From contig JACKLP010000002.1 in the NCBI GenBank assembly GCA_024235875.1, positions 1 to 64,000 on the forward strand: a DNA stretch of 64,000 nt, written 5' to 3'. The position numbers and the translations under genes are program-made. Positions 7,939 through 17,119 of the stretch are shown in pieces; position 1 is the first letter of the stretch; the number at the start of each line of letters is the position of its first letter. The DNA is from Burkholderiaceae bacterium. GTDB taxonomy: Bacteria; Pseudomonadota; Gammaproteobacteria; Burkholderiales; Burkholderiaceae_E. A model generated the notes under the pieces. That model saw only the letters and a list, made by a program, of their open reading frames with translations. It searched no databases and had not been told where the DNA came from.

Positions 7939-10512
7939 ATGCCCGAGAACCGACCGTCGACTCGAACCGCCTGGCCGCGACGGCTGATGCTGCGGGCGGC
8001 CGGCCTGTTCCTTCGCCCCCTGATCCGGGTCACGACGGCGCCCGACGCGATCGCCGGGATCGGAATCGCACCCGATGTGCCCGTGGTCTACGCCTTGCAG
8101 GTGCGACGCCTATCGGCGCTGTTCGCGCTGCAGGACGCCTGCGCCGCCCTCGGTCTGGTCGAGCCGCTCGCGCCGCTGGCGCTTGACGGGCATCGCGGGC
8201 CGGTCCGCGAGCGAAGCGCCTTCTTTTTCCTGACCCGTGCAGGGCAGCCGTCACCACGGCAACAGCGCCCCTATCGTTACTCCAGGCGCCTGCACCGCCT
8301 GGTCGACGCCGCGCTCGAGGACGGATCGCTGCAGTTCCAGATCGTGCCGGTGAGCATCTTCTGGGGCAGGGCGCCCGAGAAGCAGGACTCGGTCATCAAG
8401 GCCTTGTTCGCCGATAGTTGGGCGGTACCCGGGCCCCTGCGCCAGCTGATCCGCCTGGTATTGCACGGACGACAGACCCTGGTCCACTTCGGCGCGCCGA
8501 TGTCGATGCAGGACCTGGTGGACGATGGCGAGCGAGCGACGGCACTCAGACGTGTCGCGCGGCGCCTGCGCGCGCATTTCCGGGCCGAACGCGAGCGCGT
8601 GGTCGGCCCGAATCTGTCGCACCGACACACGGTGATCAATGCCGTGATCGACAGCGACGCGGTGCGCTTTGCGATCGCGCAGGAAGCCAAGCGCAGCGGC
8701 AAGCCAGCCGAGAAGCTCGAGGTGCAGGCGCGCCGCCATGCCTACGAGATCGCGTCGGACTATTCATACGCATTCATCCGCGCGTTCGACATCGCGCTGA
8801 CGGCACTGTGGAACCGGATCTACGACGGTGTCGACGTGACCCGTGCCGCGGCACTCGCCACCCTGGCACCGAACACCTCGATCGTCTATGTGCCCTGCCA
8901 CCGCAGCCACATCGACTACCTGCTGCTGTCCTACGTGCTCTACCACCGCGGCCTGCCGCCGCCACACGTGGCTGCCGGCGACAACCTCAACCTGCCCGTC
9001 GTCGGGGGTGTGCTGCGCCGCGTCGGCGCCTTCTTCCTGCGAAGGAGTTTTCAGGGCGAGCGAATCTACACCCGTGTCTTCTATCAATACCTGCAGACGA
9101 TGATCTCGCGCGGCTTCGCGATCGAGTATTTCGTCGAAGCCGGACGCAGCCGTACCGGCTTCATGCTGCAGCCGAAGTCCGGCCTGGTCGCGATGACACT
9201 CGAGAGCTGGCTGCGCGAGCGCACGCGACCCCTCGCCTTCGTGCCGGTCTACATCGGCTACGAGAAGCTGCTCGAGGGCGCGTCCTATGTCGCCGAGCTC
9301 TCCGGCCAGCCGAAGCGGCGCGAGAGCCTTTGGGGGCTGGTTCGCAGCATCCGCAAGCTGCGCGAGCACTGCGGTCGGGTCCACGTGAATTTCGGCGAGC
9401 CGATCGCCATCGATGCTTTCCTCGACGCGCAGTGGCCGCGGTGGCAGCTCGCCGCCGACGCGGGCGAGATCCAGGACGAGCCCGCGCTGCGCGAGGCCGT
9501 GTCCGCGCTGACACGCCGCATCGTCACCGAGATCAACGCGGCGGTGGTGGTGAATCCGGTGAATCTGCTCGCGCTCGCGTTGCTGGGTACGCCGCGCAAC
9601 GCGATGGATGCCGTCCTGCTCGAGCGACAACTCGAGACGCTGGTCGAGCTCCTGCGTCGCCAACCCTATGCGATGCAGCAGCAGATCAGTTCATTGCCGG
9701 CGCGCGAGCTGATCGACTACGGCGAGCGCACCGCCATGCTCGAGCGCGTTCGCCATCCGCTCGGCGACATGATTCGCGTGCACGATGCGCATGCGATCCT
9801 GCTGAACTACTACCGCAACAACGTCCTCCACGCCTTTGCGTTGCCGGCGCTGATCGCACGACTCGTCGACCTGAACGAGGGCATCGCCTACGGCCGCGTG
9901 GAGCGGGTGGCCCGGATGCTGTTTCCATTCCTCAAGGCCGAGCTCTTCCTGCACGGGACCGAAGCCGAACTCGCGCCGCGACTGGCGGCCTGCTGCGACG
10001 CCCTTTGCGGACTCGGCCTGATCGAGCGATCCGGCGACTGGCTGTACGCGGCGCCGGCCGGGGCGGCGGAATCGATGATGCTTCATGGGCTGGGCGAGAA
10101 CATCCGCCAGCCGGTGGAGCGCTACTTCATCGTGGTCGGGACGCTGGTGCGCGCAGGCTCGGGTTCGATTTCGCCAAAGCAGCTCGAAGACACCGCCTTG
10201 TCGATCGCCGAGCGCAGTACGCGCCTGCATGCCGGGCTCGGCCCCCAGTTCGCCGATCGCGGTGCCTTCCGGGCCAGCGTCGAAACCCTGCTGGCCACGC
10301 AGATGGCGGTCAGCGTCGACGATCGGATCGGGTTTGGCGAGGCGCTCGAGGCCAGTGCCGGCGACGCGCCGCTGCTGTTGCCGGCCGACACCCGCCGGGC
10401 GATCGCGCATGACGCCGTGCAGTCGCTGGCGGGGACGCGCACCGCTGAGGGCCGTCCGGACGGCGGCCTACAATGCAGCCAGTCCGCCGGCGAACCCGCG
10501 CCGCCGCCCTGA
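7939..10512 (+). CDS. plsB: Glycerol-3-phosphate 1-O-acyltransferase PlsB
   Basis: About 857 residues, close to the 800-residue norm for PlsB. It acylates sn-glycerol-3-phosphate at position 1, the first step of phospholipid synthesis, at the inner membrane. Block I is HRSHIDY (the HxxxxD catalytic motif, near residue 320), followed by GDNLNLPVVG, FVEAGRSRTG (glycerol-3-phosphate binding), and LAFVPVYIGYEKL. The N- and C-terminal regions also match the long PlsB form rather than PlsC. ATG 7939 is preferred; 7906 and 7987 are alternatives. A TACAAT at 10469-10474 inside its 3' end may be the -10 box of hemE. Confidence 0.93.
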   Translation: MPENRPSTRTAWPRRLMLRAAGLFLRPLIRVTTAPDAIAGIGIAPDVPVVYALQVRRLSALFALQDACAALGLVEPLAPLALDGHRGPVRERSAFFFLTRAGQPSPRQQRPYRYSRRLHRLVDAALEDGSLQFQIVPVSIFWGRAPEKQDSVIKALFADSWAVPGPLRQLIRLVLHGRQTLVHFGAPMSMQDLVDDGERATALRRVARRLRAHFRAERERVVGPNLSHRHTVINAVIDSDAVRFAIAQEAKRSGKPAEKLEVQARRHAYEIASDYSYAFIRAFDIALTALWNRIYDGVDVTRAAALATLAPNTSIVYVPCHRSHIDYLLLSYVLYHRGLPPPHVAAGDNLNLPVVGGVLRRVGAFFLRRSFQGERIYTRVFYQYLQTMISRGFAIEYFVEAGRSRTGFMLQPKSGLVAMTLESWLRERTRPLAFVPVYIGYEKLLEGASYVAELSGQPKRRESLWGLVRSIRKLREHCGRVHVNFGEPIAIDAFLDAQWPRWQLAADAGEIQDEPALREAVSALTRRIVTEINAAVVVNPVNLLALALLGTPRNAMDAVLLERQLETLVELLRRQPYAMQQQISSLPARELIDYGERTAMLERVRHPLGDMIRVHDAHAILLNYYRNNVLHAFALPALIARLVDLNEGIAYGRVERVARMLFPFLKAELFLHGTEAELAPRLAACCDALCGLGLIERSGDWLYAAPAGAAESMMLHGLGENIRQPVERYFIVVGTLVRAGSGSISPKQLEDTALSIAERSTRLHAGLGPQFADRGAFRASVETLLATQMAVSVDDRIGFGEALEASAGDAPLLLPADTRRAIAHDAVQSLAGTRTAEGRPDGGLQCSQSAGEPAPPP

Positions 10513-10554
10513 TTCATCGCGCCGCCGCTGGCGTGCGCCCAGGATCCAAGACCC

Positions 10555-11640
10555 ATGAGCCGACTCGAGAACGATACCTTCCTGCGCGCGCTTCGGCGCG
10601 AGCCGACCGAACACACGCCGGTGTGGCTCATGCGCCAGGCCGGTCGCTACCTGCCCGAGTACAACGCCACCCGTAAACGGGCTGGCAGCTTCCTGGATCT
10701 TTGCCGAAACGCAGAGCTCGCCTGCGAGGTGACATTGCAGCCGCTCGAGCGATTTCCGCTGGACGCCGCGATTCTCTTCTCCGACATCCTGACGGTGCCC
10801 GACGCGATGGGCCTCGGGCTGTATTTCGCCGAGGGCGAGGGGCCGCGGTTCGAACGACCGGTTGCGACCGAGGCCGATGTGGCCCGCCTGCCGGTGCCGG
10901 ACCCGAACGACGAGCTGGGCTATGTGATGAACGCGGTGCGTACGATACGCGGCGCACTGGCGCAGCGCGTGCCGCTGATCGGCTTTTCCGGCAGCCCCTG
11001 GACCCTCGCCTGCTACATGGTGGAAGGTCGCGGCGGCACCGACTTCCGCCAGATCAAGACGATGCTCTATGAGCGTCCCGATCTGCTGCATCGGATCCTC
11101 GACGTCAATGCCCGCGCCGTGAGCGCCTACCTGAACGCCCAGGTGGCCGCCGGCGCGCAGGCGCTGATGATCTTCGACTCATGGGGCGGCGCCCTGGCCG
11201 ACGGCGCGTTCCAGGCCTTCTCGCTCGCCTACATCCGTCAGGTCGTGGCGGCGCTGCAACGCGAGCGTGAGGACGACGGGGTCCGCAGCCCCGTGCCGGT
11301 CATCGTGTTCACCAAGGGCGGGGGCCTGTGGCTCGATGCCCTGGCCGATTGCGGCGCCGATGCGCTGGGCGTGGATTGGACGGTGAACCTGGCGCAAGCC
11401 CGGGCACGGGTCGGCGATCGCGTCGCACTTCAGGGCAACCTCGACCCGATGGTCCTGATGGCCTCGCCAGACCGCGTGCGAGCCGAGGCGCGACAAGTCC
11501 TCGAGAGCTACGGTACCCCTCGGGCCGGCCATGGCCATGTGTTCAACCTCGGACACGGCATCTCGCAATTCACCCCGCCCGAGAGCGTGGCGGCGCTGGT
11601 CGAAGCGGTCCACGAGATCAGTGCGGCACAGCGACGATAG
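10555..11640 (+). CDS. hemE: Uroporphyrinogen decarboxylase HemE
   Basis: This 361-residue protein matches the family length. It decarboxylates the four acetate side chains of uroporphyrinogen III to give coproporphyrinogen III in haem synthesis, in the cytosol. The N-terminal signature PVWLMRQAGRYLPEY contains the conserved substrate-binding arginines, and FSDILTVPDAMG holds the catalytic aspartate. The second signature GFSGSPWTLACYMVEG and the C-terminal FNLGHGISQFTPPE (conserved histidine) are intact. The gene lies 42 bases after plsB and before priA. Confidence 0.97.
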   Translation: MSRLENDTFLRALRREPTEHTPVWLMRQAGRYLPEYNATRKRAGSFLDLCRNAELACEVTLQPLERFPLDAAILFSDILTVPDAMGLGLYFAEGEGPRFERPVATEADVARLPVPDPNDELGYVMNAVRTIRGALAQRVPLIGFSGSPWTLACYMVEGRGGTDFRQIKTMLYERPDLLHRILDVNARAVSAYLNAQVAAGAQALMIFDSWGGALADGAFQAFSLAYIRQVVAALQREREDDGVRSPVPVIVFTKGGGLWLDALADCGADALGVDWTVNLAQARARVGDRVALQGNLDPMVLMASPDRVRAEARQVLESYGTPRAGHGHVFNLGHGISQFTPPESVAALVEAVHEISAAQRR

Positions 11641-12095
11641 CGCGATAGCGCGTCCTCACTTTGGCGCCGTGCCAGCGTCCATGCGACTTGTGCACGAGTG
11701 GAAAACAAAGCGGCCAAAGGGCTTGACAAACCAGTTATTCACATTTCCCGGAACCCACTCCGGGTCCGGGTAGTGCGCGACGCACGCGTTCGAGGCATCG
11801 TCCAAGTCATTGAATAAAAAACGTTTTTCGGTTGCCCAAAAAAACGGCAAACCAGATGGAAGCACGTACTTACGCGGGTTCGGGGCGAGGGCCCTGGAAC
11901 TTTCCCACAGTGTTATCCACAGGGTTTGTGCATACCCCTCCAAAAGCCATTAGTCCCCTGCGTGTTACTCGCCGAACTTAAAGTTCTATCTCATCTTCGG
12001 TCCACGAGCGACGCACGCGCACTCGTCCTGACGGGGGCCTCGCTGGCACGTGCGAGCGCATGGCCAGACCGGGCGCGCATGCCGTGAACCCCGCA
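11641..12095. promoter_or_regulatory. AT-richer hemE-priA spacer with DnaA boxes
   Basis: This spacer of about 450 bases is clearly richer in A and T than its surroundings. It has two exact matches to the DnaA box TTATNCACA: TTATTCACA at 11735-11743 and TTATCCACA at 11913-11921. TGTGCATAC at 11927-11935 is a one-mismatch box on the minus strand, and TTTCCCACA at 11901-11909 is a weaker one. A run of A/T (ATTGAATAAAAAACGTTTTT) lies near 11810-11830. The region could be a DnaA-regulated promoter for priA, a DnaA-titrating site or an origin-like element. A 95-codon reading frame on the minus strand here is not convincing as a gene. Confidence 0.5.
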
Positions 12096-14252
12096 ATGCA
12101 GCCGACTTCCGAGCGTGTCGACACCCGGCCTGGGGCGCGGGCAGACCGCTTCGCCCAGGTGGCATTGGACGTGCCGATCGCCCCCTGGTTCGACTATCGC
12201 GTGCCGGCATCGCTGGCCGGCGTGATCGGCGCGGGAAATTGGGTCGTCGTGCCGTGGGGCCGCCAGCGTCGGGTCGGCCTGGTGATCGCGCTCGCCGCGA
12301 CCTCGACGCTGTCCGAGGACAAGCTGCGCGATGTCTCGGCGCTGATCTCGGACGCCCCCGCCTCGCCGCCATCGTGGCTGGCCCTGGCACGATTCGCCGC
12401 CGGCTACTACCACCGACACCTGGGCGAAGTGCTGTTGCCCGCCGTGCCCAAGCTGTTGCGCACGCCGCCATCGCCGCGTGCCCGGGGATCCGCATTCGAG
12501 CGGGCTCGCCACCGGGTCGACGCGCTGATCGCGCCCGCGGCATCCTCGCCGCCGGCCCCGGCCCCGGCCCCGGCCCCGCCCCCGCCTTTGACCTCTGCCC
12601 AGGCAACGGTCTTGCGCGAGCTGGAGGCCGCCGATGGGTTCCGGGTCCACCTCCTCCACGGGGTCACCGGCAGTGGCAAGACCGAGGTCTACCTGCGCTG
12701 GATCAACGGACTGCTCGCGGTCGACCCGAACGCGCAGGTGCTGATGCTGGTGCCCGAGATCGCGCTCACCCCGCAGCTCGCGCAGCGCGTACGCGCGCGC
12801 TTCGCGGACGAGCCCGTGGCGGTGCTGCACAGCGGCCTGGCCGAGGGCGAGCGCGCTGCCTGGTGGCTGGCGGCCGCCGAGCGTCGGGCGCGCATCGTGA
12901 TCGGCACCCGGTTGGCCGTGCTCACGCCCATGCCGGGGCTGGCCGGCATCGTCGTGGACGAGGAGCACGACCCGTCGTTCAAGCAGCAAGAAGGCGTCCA
13001 CTACTCGGCGCGCGACCTGGCCGTGATGGCCGGCCAGCTCAACGACGTCCCGGTCCTGCTCGGCTCGGCGACCCCGTCGGCCGAGACCTGGCTCGCTGCC
13101 CGGCGCGGGCGCTATGCGATGCTGTCGCTGCCGCACCGTGCCAGCGGCGTCGAGCCGCCGCGCCTGCACCTAGTGCCGCTGCACCAGAGAGCACCCGATC
13201 ACGGATTGTCCGAGCCCGCCCTGACGGCCGCGCGCGAGACCCTGGCGCGTGGCGAGCAGGTGCTGGTGTTCCTGAACCGACGCGGCTTCGCCCCGGTATT
13301 GGCCTGTGCCAGTTGCGGTTGGCTGAGCCGCTGCGAGCACTGTGCCGCGTACCGGGTGTTGCATCGGGTGGATCCGCTGGCCGAGTTGCTGCGGCGCGCG
13401 GCGCGCGGCGACCAAGCATCGACCCGGCGGCCGACTCGCTACCGGCTGATCTGCCACCATTGTGCGGCCGAGCAGGCGGTGCCTCGCGCGTGTCCCGAAT
13501 GCGGATCGATCGACCTCGGCCCGCTCGGACGGGGCACGCAGCGGCTGGAGGAGGCCCTGGTCGCTGCGTTTCCCGAGGCTCGGGTTGCGCGCCTGGATCG
13601 TGACGTCGCGCGCCGACGAGGCGCGGCGCAACAGGTGCTCGATGCGGTCCATGCGGGCGAGGTCGACCTGCTGGTCGGCACCCAGATGCTCGCCAAGGGG
13701 CATGACTTCCAGCGCCTCGCGCTGGTCGTGGTGGTGGATGCCGACTCGGGCCTGTACGCGGCGGATTTCCGCGCGCCCGAGCGTCTGTTCGCCACGCTCA
13801 CGCAGGTGGCCGGTCGTGCGGGTCGCGCCATGGCGGGCGCGCGCGTGATCGTGCAGACGCGCTATCCGGATCACCCACTGTTCGCATCGCTGCTCGCGCA
13901 CGATTTCCCCGGCTTTGCCGATCGCTTGCTGGAGGAGCGTCAGGAGGCGGGCCTGCCGCCGTTTCGCCATCAGGCATTGCTGCGCGCCGAGGCGGTCTCG
14001 ATCGAGGACGCCATCGGGTTCCTCGCGCAGGCGCATGCCGTCTTCCCGGCCGACGCGCCCGCGCAAGTGCAATGCTTCGACCCGGTGCCGATGCCGCTCG
14101 CGCGGGTGGCCGGCAAGTCGCGTGCCCAGCTCCTGGTGGAATCGACCGCTCGGCCCGCGTTGCATCGGGTGCTCGATGCCTGGCTCGAGGCGCTTGACGC
14201 GATCCCGTCTCGCGCGCGCTGGCAGCTCGAGGTCGATCCGATCGAGATCTGA
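12096..14252 (+). CDS. priA: Primosomal replication restart helicase PriA
   Basis: About 718 residues from ATG 12096; the in-frame ATG 12060 would add 12. PriA reloads DnaB at stalled forks. The N-terminal DNA-binding domain contains FAQVALDVP and FDYRVP. A proline/alanine linker near residues 150-165 precedes the superfamily 2 helicase core: Walker A GVTGSGKTEVY, DEEHD, GSATPS. Zinc-binding cysteine pairs lie in CASCGWLSRCEHC and in CHHCAAEQAVPRACPECGS, eight cysteines as expected. Motif V is GTQMLAKGHDF and motif VI QVAGRAGRA. A GC-rich inverted repeat (arms 14258-14263 and 14280-14285) follows the stop codon but lacks a T-run. Confidence 0.96.
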   Translation: MQPTSERVDTRPGARADRFAQVALDVPIAPWFDYRVPASLAGVIGAGNWVVVPWGRQRRVGLVIALAATSTLSEDKLRDVSALISDAPASPPSWLALARFAAGYYHRHLGEVLLPAVPKLLRTPPSPRARGSAFERARHRVDALIAPAASSPPAPAPAPAPPPPLTSAQATVLRELEAADGFRVHLLHGVTGSGKTEVYLRWINGLLAVDPNAQVLMLVPEIALTPQLAQRVRARFADEPVAVLHSGLAEGERAAWWLAAAERRARIVIGTRLAVLTPMPGLAGIVVDEEHDPSFKQQEGVHYSARDLAVMAGQLNDVPVLLGSATPSAETWLAARRGRYAMLSLPHRASGVEPPRLHLVPLHQRAPDHGLSEPALTAARETLARGEQVLVFLNRRGFAPVLACASCGWLSRCEHCAAYRVLHRVDPLAELLRRAARGDQASTRRPTRYRLICHHCAAEQAVPRACPECGSIDLGPLGRGTQRLEEALVAAFPEARVARLDRDVARRRGAAQQVLDAVHAGEVDLLVGTQMLAKGHDFQRLALVVVVDADSGLYAADFRAPERLFATLTQVAGRAGRAMAGARVIVQTRYPDHPLFASLLAHDFPGFADRLLEERQEAGLPPFRHQALLRAEAVSIEDAIGFLAQAHAVFPADAPAQVQCFDPVPMPLARVAGKSRAQLLVESTARPALHRVLDAWLEALDAIPSRARWQLEVDPIEI

Positions 14253-14359
14253 TCGAGCCCGGGGGCCGGGCAAGGCCCGCCCGGGATGCGAGCGTTCGCG
14301 AGAGTCGCACTAGAATGTGCGGCTCTCCCGATCCCGCCTTGCCATTGCGCCGCGCCCCG

Positions 14360-14845
14360 ATGCCAGACGCTTCCTTTCGCAGCCCCATCGACGACCGCTG
14401 GTTCGAAGACTACGTTCCCGGCGATACCCACCGCTTCGGCCGCATCGAGGTCGATGCCGACGAGGTGCTCGACTTCGCGCGCCGATTCGACCCGCAGCCC
14501 TTTCACATCGACGAGAACGCCGCGCGCAACACGATCTTCGGCGGCATCATCGCCAGCGGCTGGCATACCGGTTCGATGATGATGCGCGAGTTCGCGGATC
14601 ACTACCTGTCACACAACGCCAGCCTGTCTTCACCCGGCCTGGACAATCTGCGCTGGCCGGCCCCGGTGCGCCCGGGCGATCGGCTCGGGCTGCGGGTGAC
14701 CGTGATGGAGGCGCGTGCGTCCGCTTCGAAGCCGGACCGCGGCGTCGTACGCTCGCTGATCGAGGTACTGAACCAGGCGGGCGTGGTGGTGATGAGCGTG
14801 GAGGCGGTCAACCTGCTCAAACGCCGACCCGCGCCCGACGCCTGA
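14360..14845 (+). CDS. MaoC-family (R)-specific enoyl-CoA hydratase-like protein
   Basis: This is a 161-residue single hot-dog domain. The hydratase 2 signature is clear: FDPQPFHIDENAARNTIFGGIIASGWHTG in a continuous block with the catalytic Asp and His. Family members hydrate trans-2-enoyl-CoA to (R)-3-hydroxyacyl-CoA, linking beta-oxidation to polyhydroxyalkanoate, or hydrate other acyl-CoAs. ATG 14360 places the start just before the conserved domain; a TAGAAT hexamer near 14311 could be a -10 box. PHA-related genes elsewhere in the window make a PHA role possible, but substrate preference cannot be read here. Confidence 0.85.
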   Translation: MPDASFRSPIDDRWFEDYVPGDTHRFGRIEVDADEVLDFARRFDPQPFHIDENAARNTIFGGIIASGWHTGSMMMREFADHYLSHNASLSSPGLDNLRWPAPVRPGDRLGLRVTVMEARASASKPDRGVVRSLIEVLNQAGVVVMSVEAVNLLKRRPAPDA

Positions 14846-14889
14846 GCGGCGTTCGTCCTTCACCGATACCGGCGCCGGTTGCGCAAGCG

Positions 14890-16971
14890 ATGTCCGCACT
14901 CCTGAACCCGCCACAGCGCGAAGCGATCCGGTATCTCGATGGCCCTTGCCTGGTGATTGCCGGCGCGGGCAGCGGCAAGACCCGGGTCATCACGCACAAG
15001 ATCGTGCATCTGATCGATGCCGGGATTCGCGCCTCGACGATCGGCGCGATCACGTTCACGAACAAGGCCGCCGGCGAGATGGCCGAGCGACTCAAGCCGA
15101 TGCTCGCGCAGCGCGGCCTGCGCGAGTCCCGTGGCGGCGGCGCCCAGCGCGACGCCGAGGATGCCGGCTCGCCGCTGCCCACCGTGTGCACCTTCCACTC
15201 GCTCGGCGTGCGCATGCTGCGGCGCGACGGGACCGCCCTCGGCCTGAAACGCAATTTCTCGATCCTCGACGCCGACGATGCCGCGAGCATCGTGCAGCAG
15301 GCCCTGGGCACCACCGACCGCAAGTTGGCGCGCTCGGCCATGCACCGGATCTCGCTGTGGAAGAACGGATTGATCGAGCCCGATGCCGCCATCGACGTGG
15401 CGGCCAACGAAGCCGAGCGCCAGATCGCCCGTGCCTATCGCGAGTACGCGGCGACGCTGCAGGCCTACCAGGCGCTGGACTTCGACGACCTGATCCGCCT
15501 GCCGGTTCGATTGCTGCGCGAGCACGACGAGGTCTTGCGTGCGTGGCGCGAGCGCCTGCGCTACCTGCTCGTGGACGAGTACCAGGACACCAATGCGTGC
15601 CAGTACGAGTTGCTCAAGTTGCTGGTGGGGCCGCGCGCGGCGTTCACCGCGGTGGGTGACGACGACCAGTCGATCTACGGCTGGCGCGGTGCGACGCTGG
15701 AGAACCTCGAGCGGCTCTCGACCGACTTCCCGCAGCTTCGGGTGATCAAGCTCGAGCAGAACTACCGCTCCAGCCTGAACATCCTGAATGCCGCCAACCG
15801 CCTGATCTCGAACAACCCCAAGTTGCACGACAAGCGCCTGTGGTCCGAGCACGGTACGGGCGATCCCATCAAGGTGATGCCCTGCGACGACGACGAGCTC
15901 GAGGCCGAGGACGTGGTCATGCGCCTGCAGGCGATGAAGTTCGAGCGACGGGCGAAGTACGCCGACTTCGCCATCCTGTACCGTGGCAATCACCAGGCGC
16001 GCGTCATCGAGCAGATGCTGCGCAAGGAAAAGATCCCCTATGTGCTCTCGGGCGGGCAGAGCTTCTTCGATCGCGCCGAGATCCGGGACCTGGTCGCCTA
16101 CCTTCGCCTGATCGCCAACGACGACGACGATCCCGCCTTCATCCGTGCGGTCACCACCCCGAAGCGCGGTGTCGGCACCGGATCGCTGGCCGTGCTGGGC
16201 ACCTACGCCGGCGAGCGTCACAAGTCGATGTTCGCGGCCCTGTTCGAGACCGGCTTCGAGGCCCGGCTCGCGCCGCGGCAACTCGGGCCCCTGCGCGAGT
16301 TCGGCGCGTTCCTGAATCGCATCCGCTACCGCGCCGAGCGCGAACCGGCGGCCCAGGTCATCGATGAGTTGCTCGCCGCGATCGAGTACCGCGCGCATCT
16401 GTTCGCAAACCAGGACGATCGCGTGGCCGCTGCGCGATGGCAGAACGTGAGCGACTTCGTCGACTGGATGAAGAAGCGCGCCGAGGACGACGGCAGCAAT
16501 CTCGTGCAGCTGGCGCAGGCGGTGGCCTTGTTCAGCCAGCTCGATGGTCGCGACGAGGACGCCGACGCGGTGCGCATGACCACGATCCACGCGAGAAAGG
16601 GGCTGGAATACCCGCATGTGTTCATCGTGGGTTGCGAGGAGGGCATGCTGCCGCATCGCAGCGCCGCCGAGACCGACGCCGACGCCGACGCCGACGAAGC
16701 CGCCGATGCGACCGCGGCCGATCGAAATGCCCGTCGCATCGAGGAGGAGCGGCGCCTGATGTACGTGGCCGTCACCCGCGCGCAACGCTCGCTGACGCTG
16801 AGCTGGTGCCGCACGCGCAAGCGTGCCCGCGAGCGTTTCAAGCAGAGCCCGTCGCGGTTCATCGAGGAGATGTCCCTGGATGCGCGGCCGGCGGCGACGG
16901 CGACCGTCACGGGCGCCGAGGCGCGAGGCAAGCTCGGTGCGCTGCGCGCGATGCTGGCGAACAAGGGATAG
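14890..16971 (+). CDS. rep: ATP-dependent DNA helicase Rep (UvrD family)
   Basis: This 693-residue superfamily 1 helicase starts at MSALLNPPQREAI with the Q-motif region and Walker A GAGSGKT. It continues with TFTNKAAGEM (motif Ia), LVDEYQDTN (motif II), GDDDQSIYGWRGA (motif III), EQNYRSS (motif IV), TIHARKGLEYPHVF (motif V) and VAVTRAQRSL (motif VI). This spacing matches Rep, the 3'-5' helicase that helps forks pass barriers, better than UvrD. Two unusual low-complexity inserts are present: a Gly/Ala/Asp stretch near residue 80 and an acidic Asp-Ala run near residue 600. The reading frame is open far upstream, overlapping the MaoC gene; the ATG at 14890 begins the conserved domain. Confidence 0.93.
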   Translation: MSALLNPPQREAIRYLDGPCLVIAGAGSGKTRVITHKIVHLIDAGIRASTIGAITFTNKAAGEMAERLKPMLAQRGLRESRGGGAQRDAEDAGSPLPTVCTFHSLGVRMLRRDGTALGLKRNFSILDADDAASIVQQALGTTDRKLARSAMHRISLWKNGLIEPDAAIDVAANEAERQIARAYREYAATLQAYQALDFDDLIRLPVRLLREHDEVLRAWRERLRYLLVDEYQDTNACQYELLKLLVGPRAAFTAVGDDDQSIYGWRGATLENLERLSTDFPQLRVIKLEQNYRSSLNILNAANRLISNNPKLHDKRLWSEHGTGDPIKVMPCDDDELEAEDVVMRLQAMKFERRAKYADFAILYRGNHQARVIEQMLRKEKIPYVLSGGQSFFDRAEIRDLVAYLRLIANDDDDPAFIRAVTTPKRGVGTGSLAVLGTYAGERHKSMFAALFETGFEARLAPRQLGPLREFGAFLNRIRYRAEREPAAQVIDELLAAIEYRAHLFANQDDRVAAARWQNVSDFVDWMKKRAEDDGSNLVQLAQAVALFSQLDGRDEDADAVRMTTIHARKGLEYPHVFIVGCEEGMLPHRSAAETDADADADEAADATAADRNARRIEEERRLMYVAVTRAQRSLTLSWCRTRKRARERFKQSPSRFIEEMSLDARPAATATVTGAEARGKLGALRAMLANKG

Positions 16972-17119
16972 GCGCGCCCGCCCGACTTCCCGTTTTTCCG
17001 GGTCGCGGCTTTCGCAACCGGCCGCCCTCTCTGTTCTACTGCATCCCCGGCGCCGTGAGCCCGCGGTTCGCAGCCCGACAAGACGACAAGCACAGACCAC
17101 ACCACCGGAGACCCCGTCG

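Noticed and set aside
11656..11943. A 95-codon minus-strand reading frame in the hemE-priA spacer
   Set aside because: Its codon use lacks the strong third-position GC of real genes here, it has no recognisable domain or ribosome site, and it overlaps the DnaA boxes.
14317..14889. Upstream extension of the Rep helicase frame
   Set aside because: It overlaps the MaoC hydratase gene in another frame and is arginine-rich. The conserved helicase N-terminus starts at 14890.
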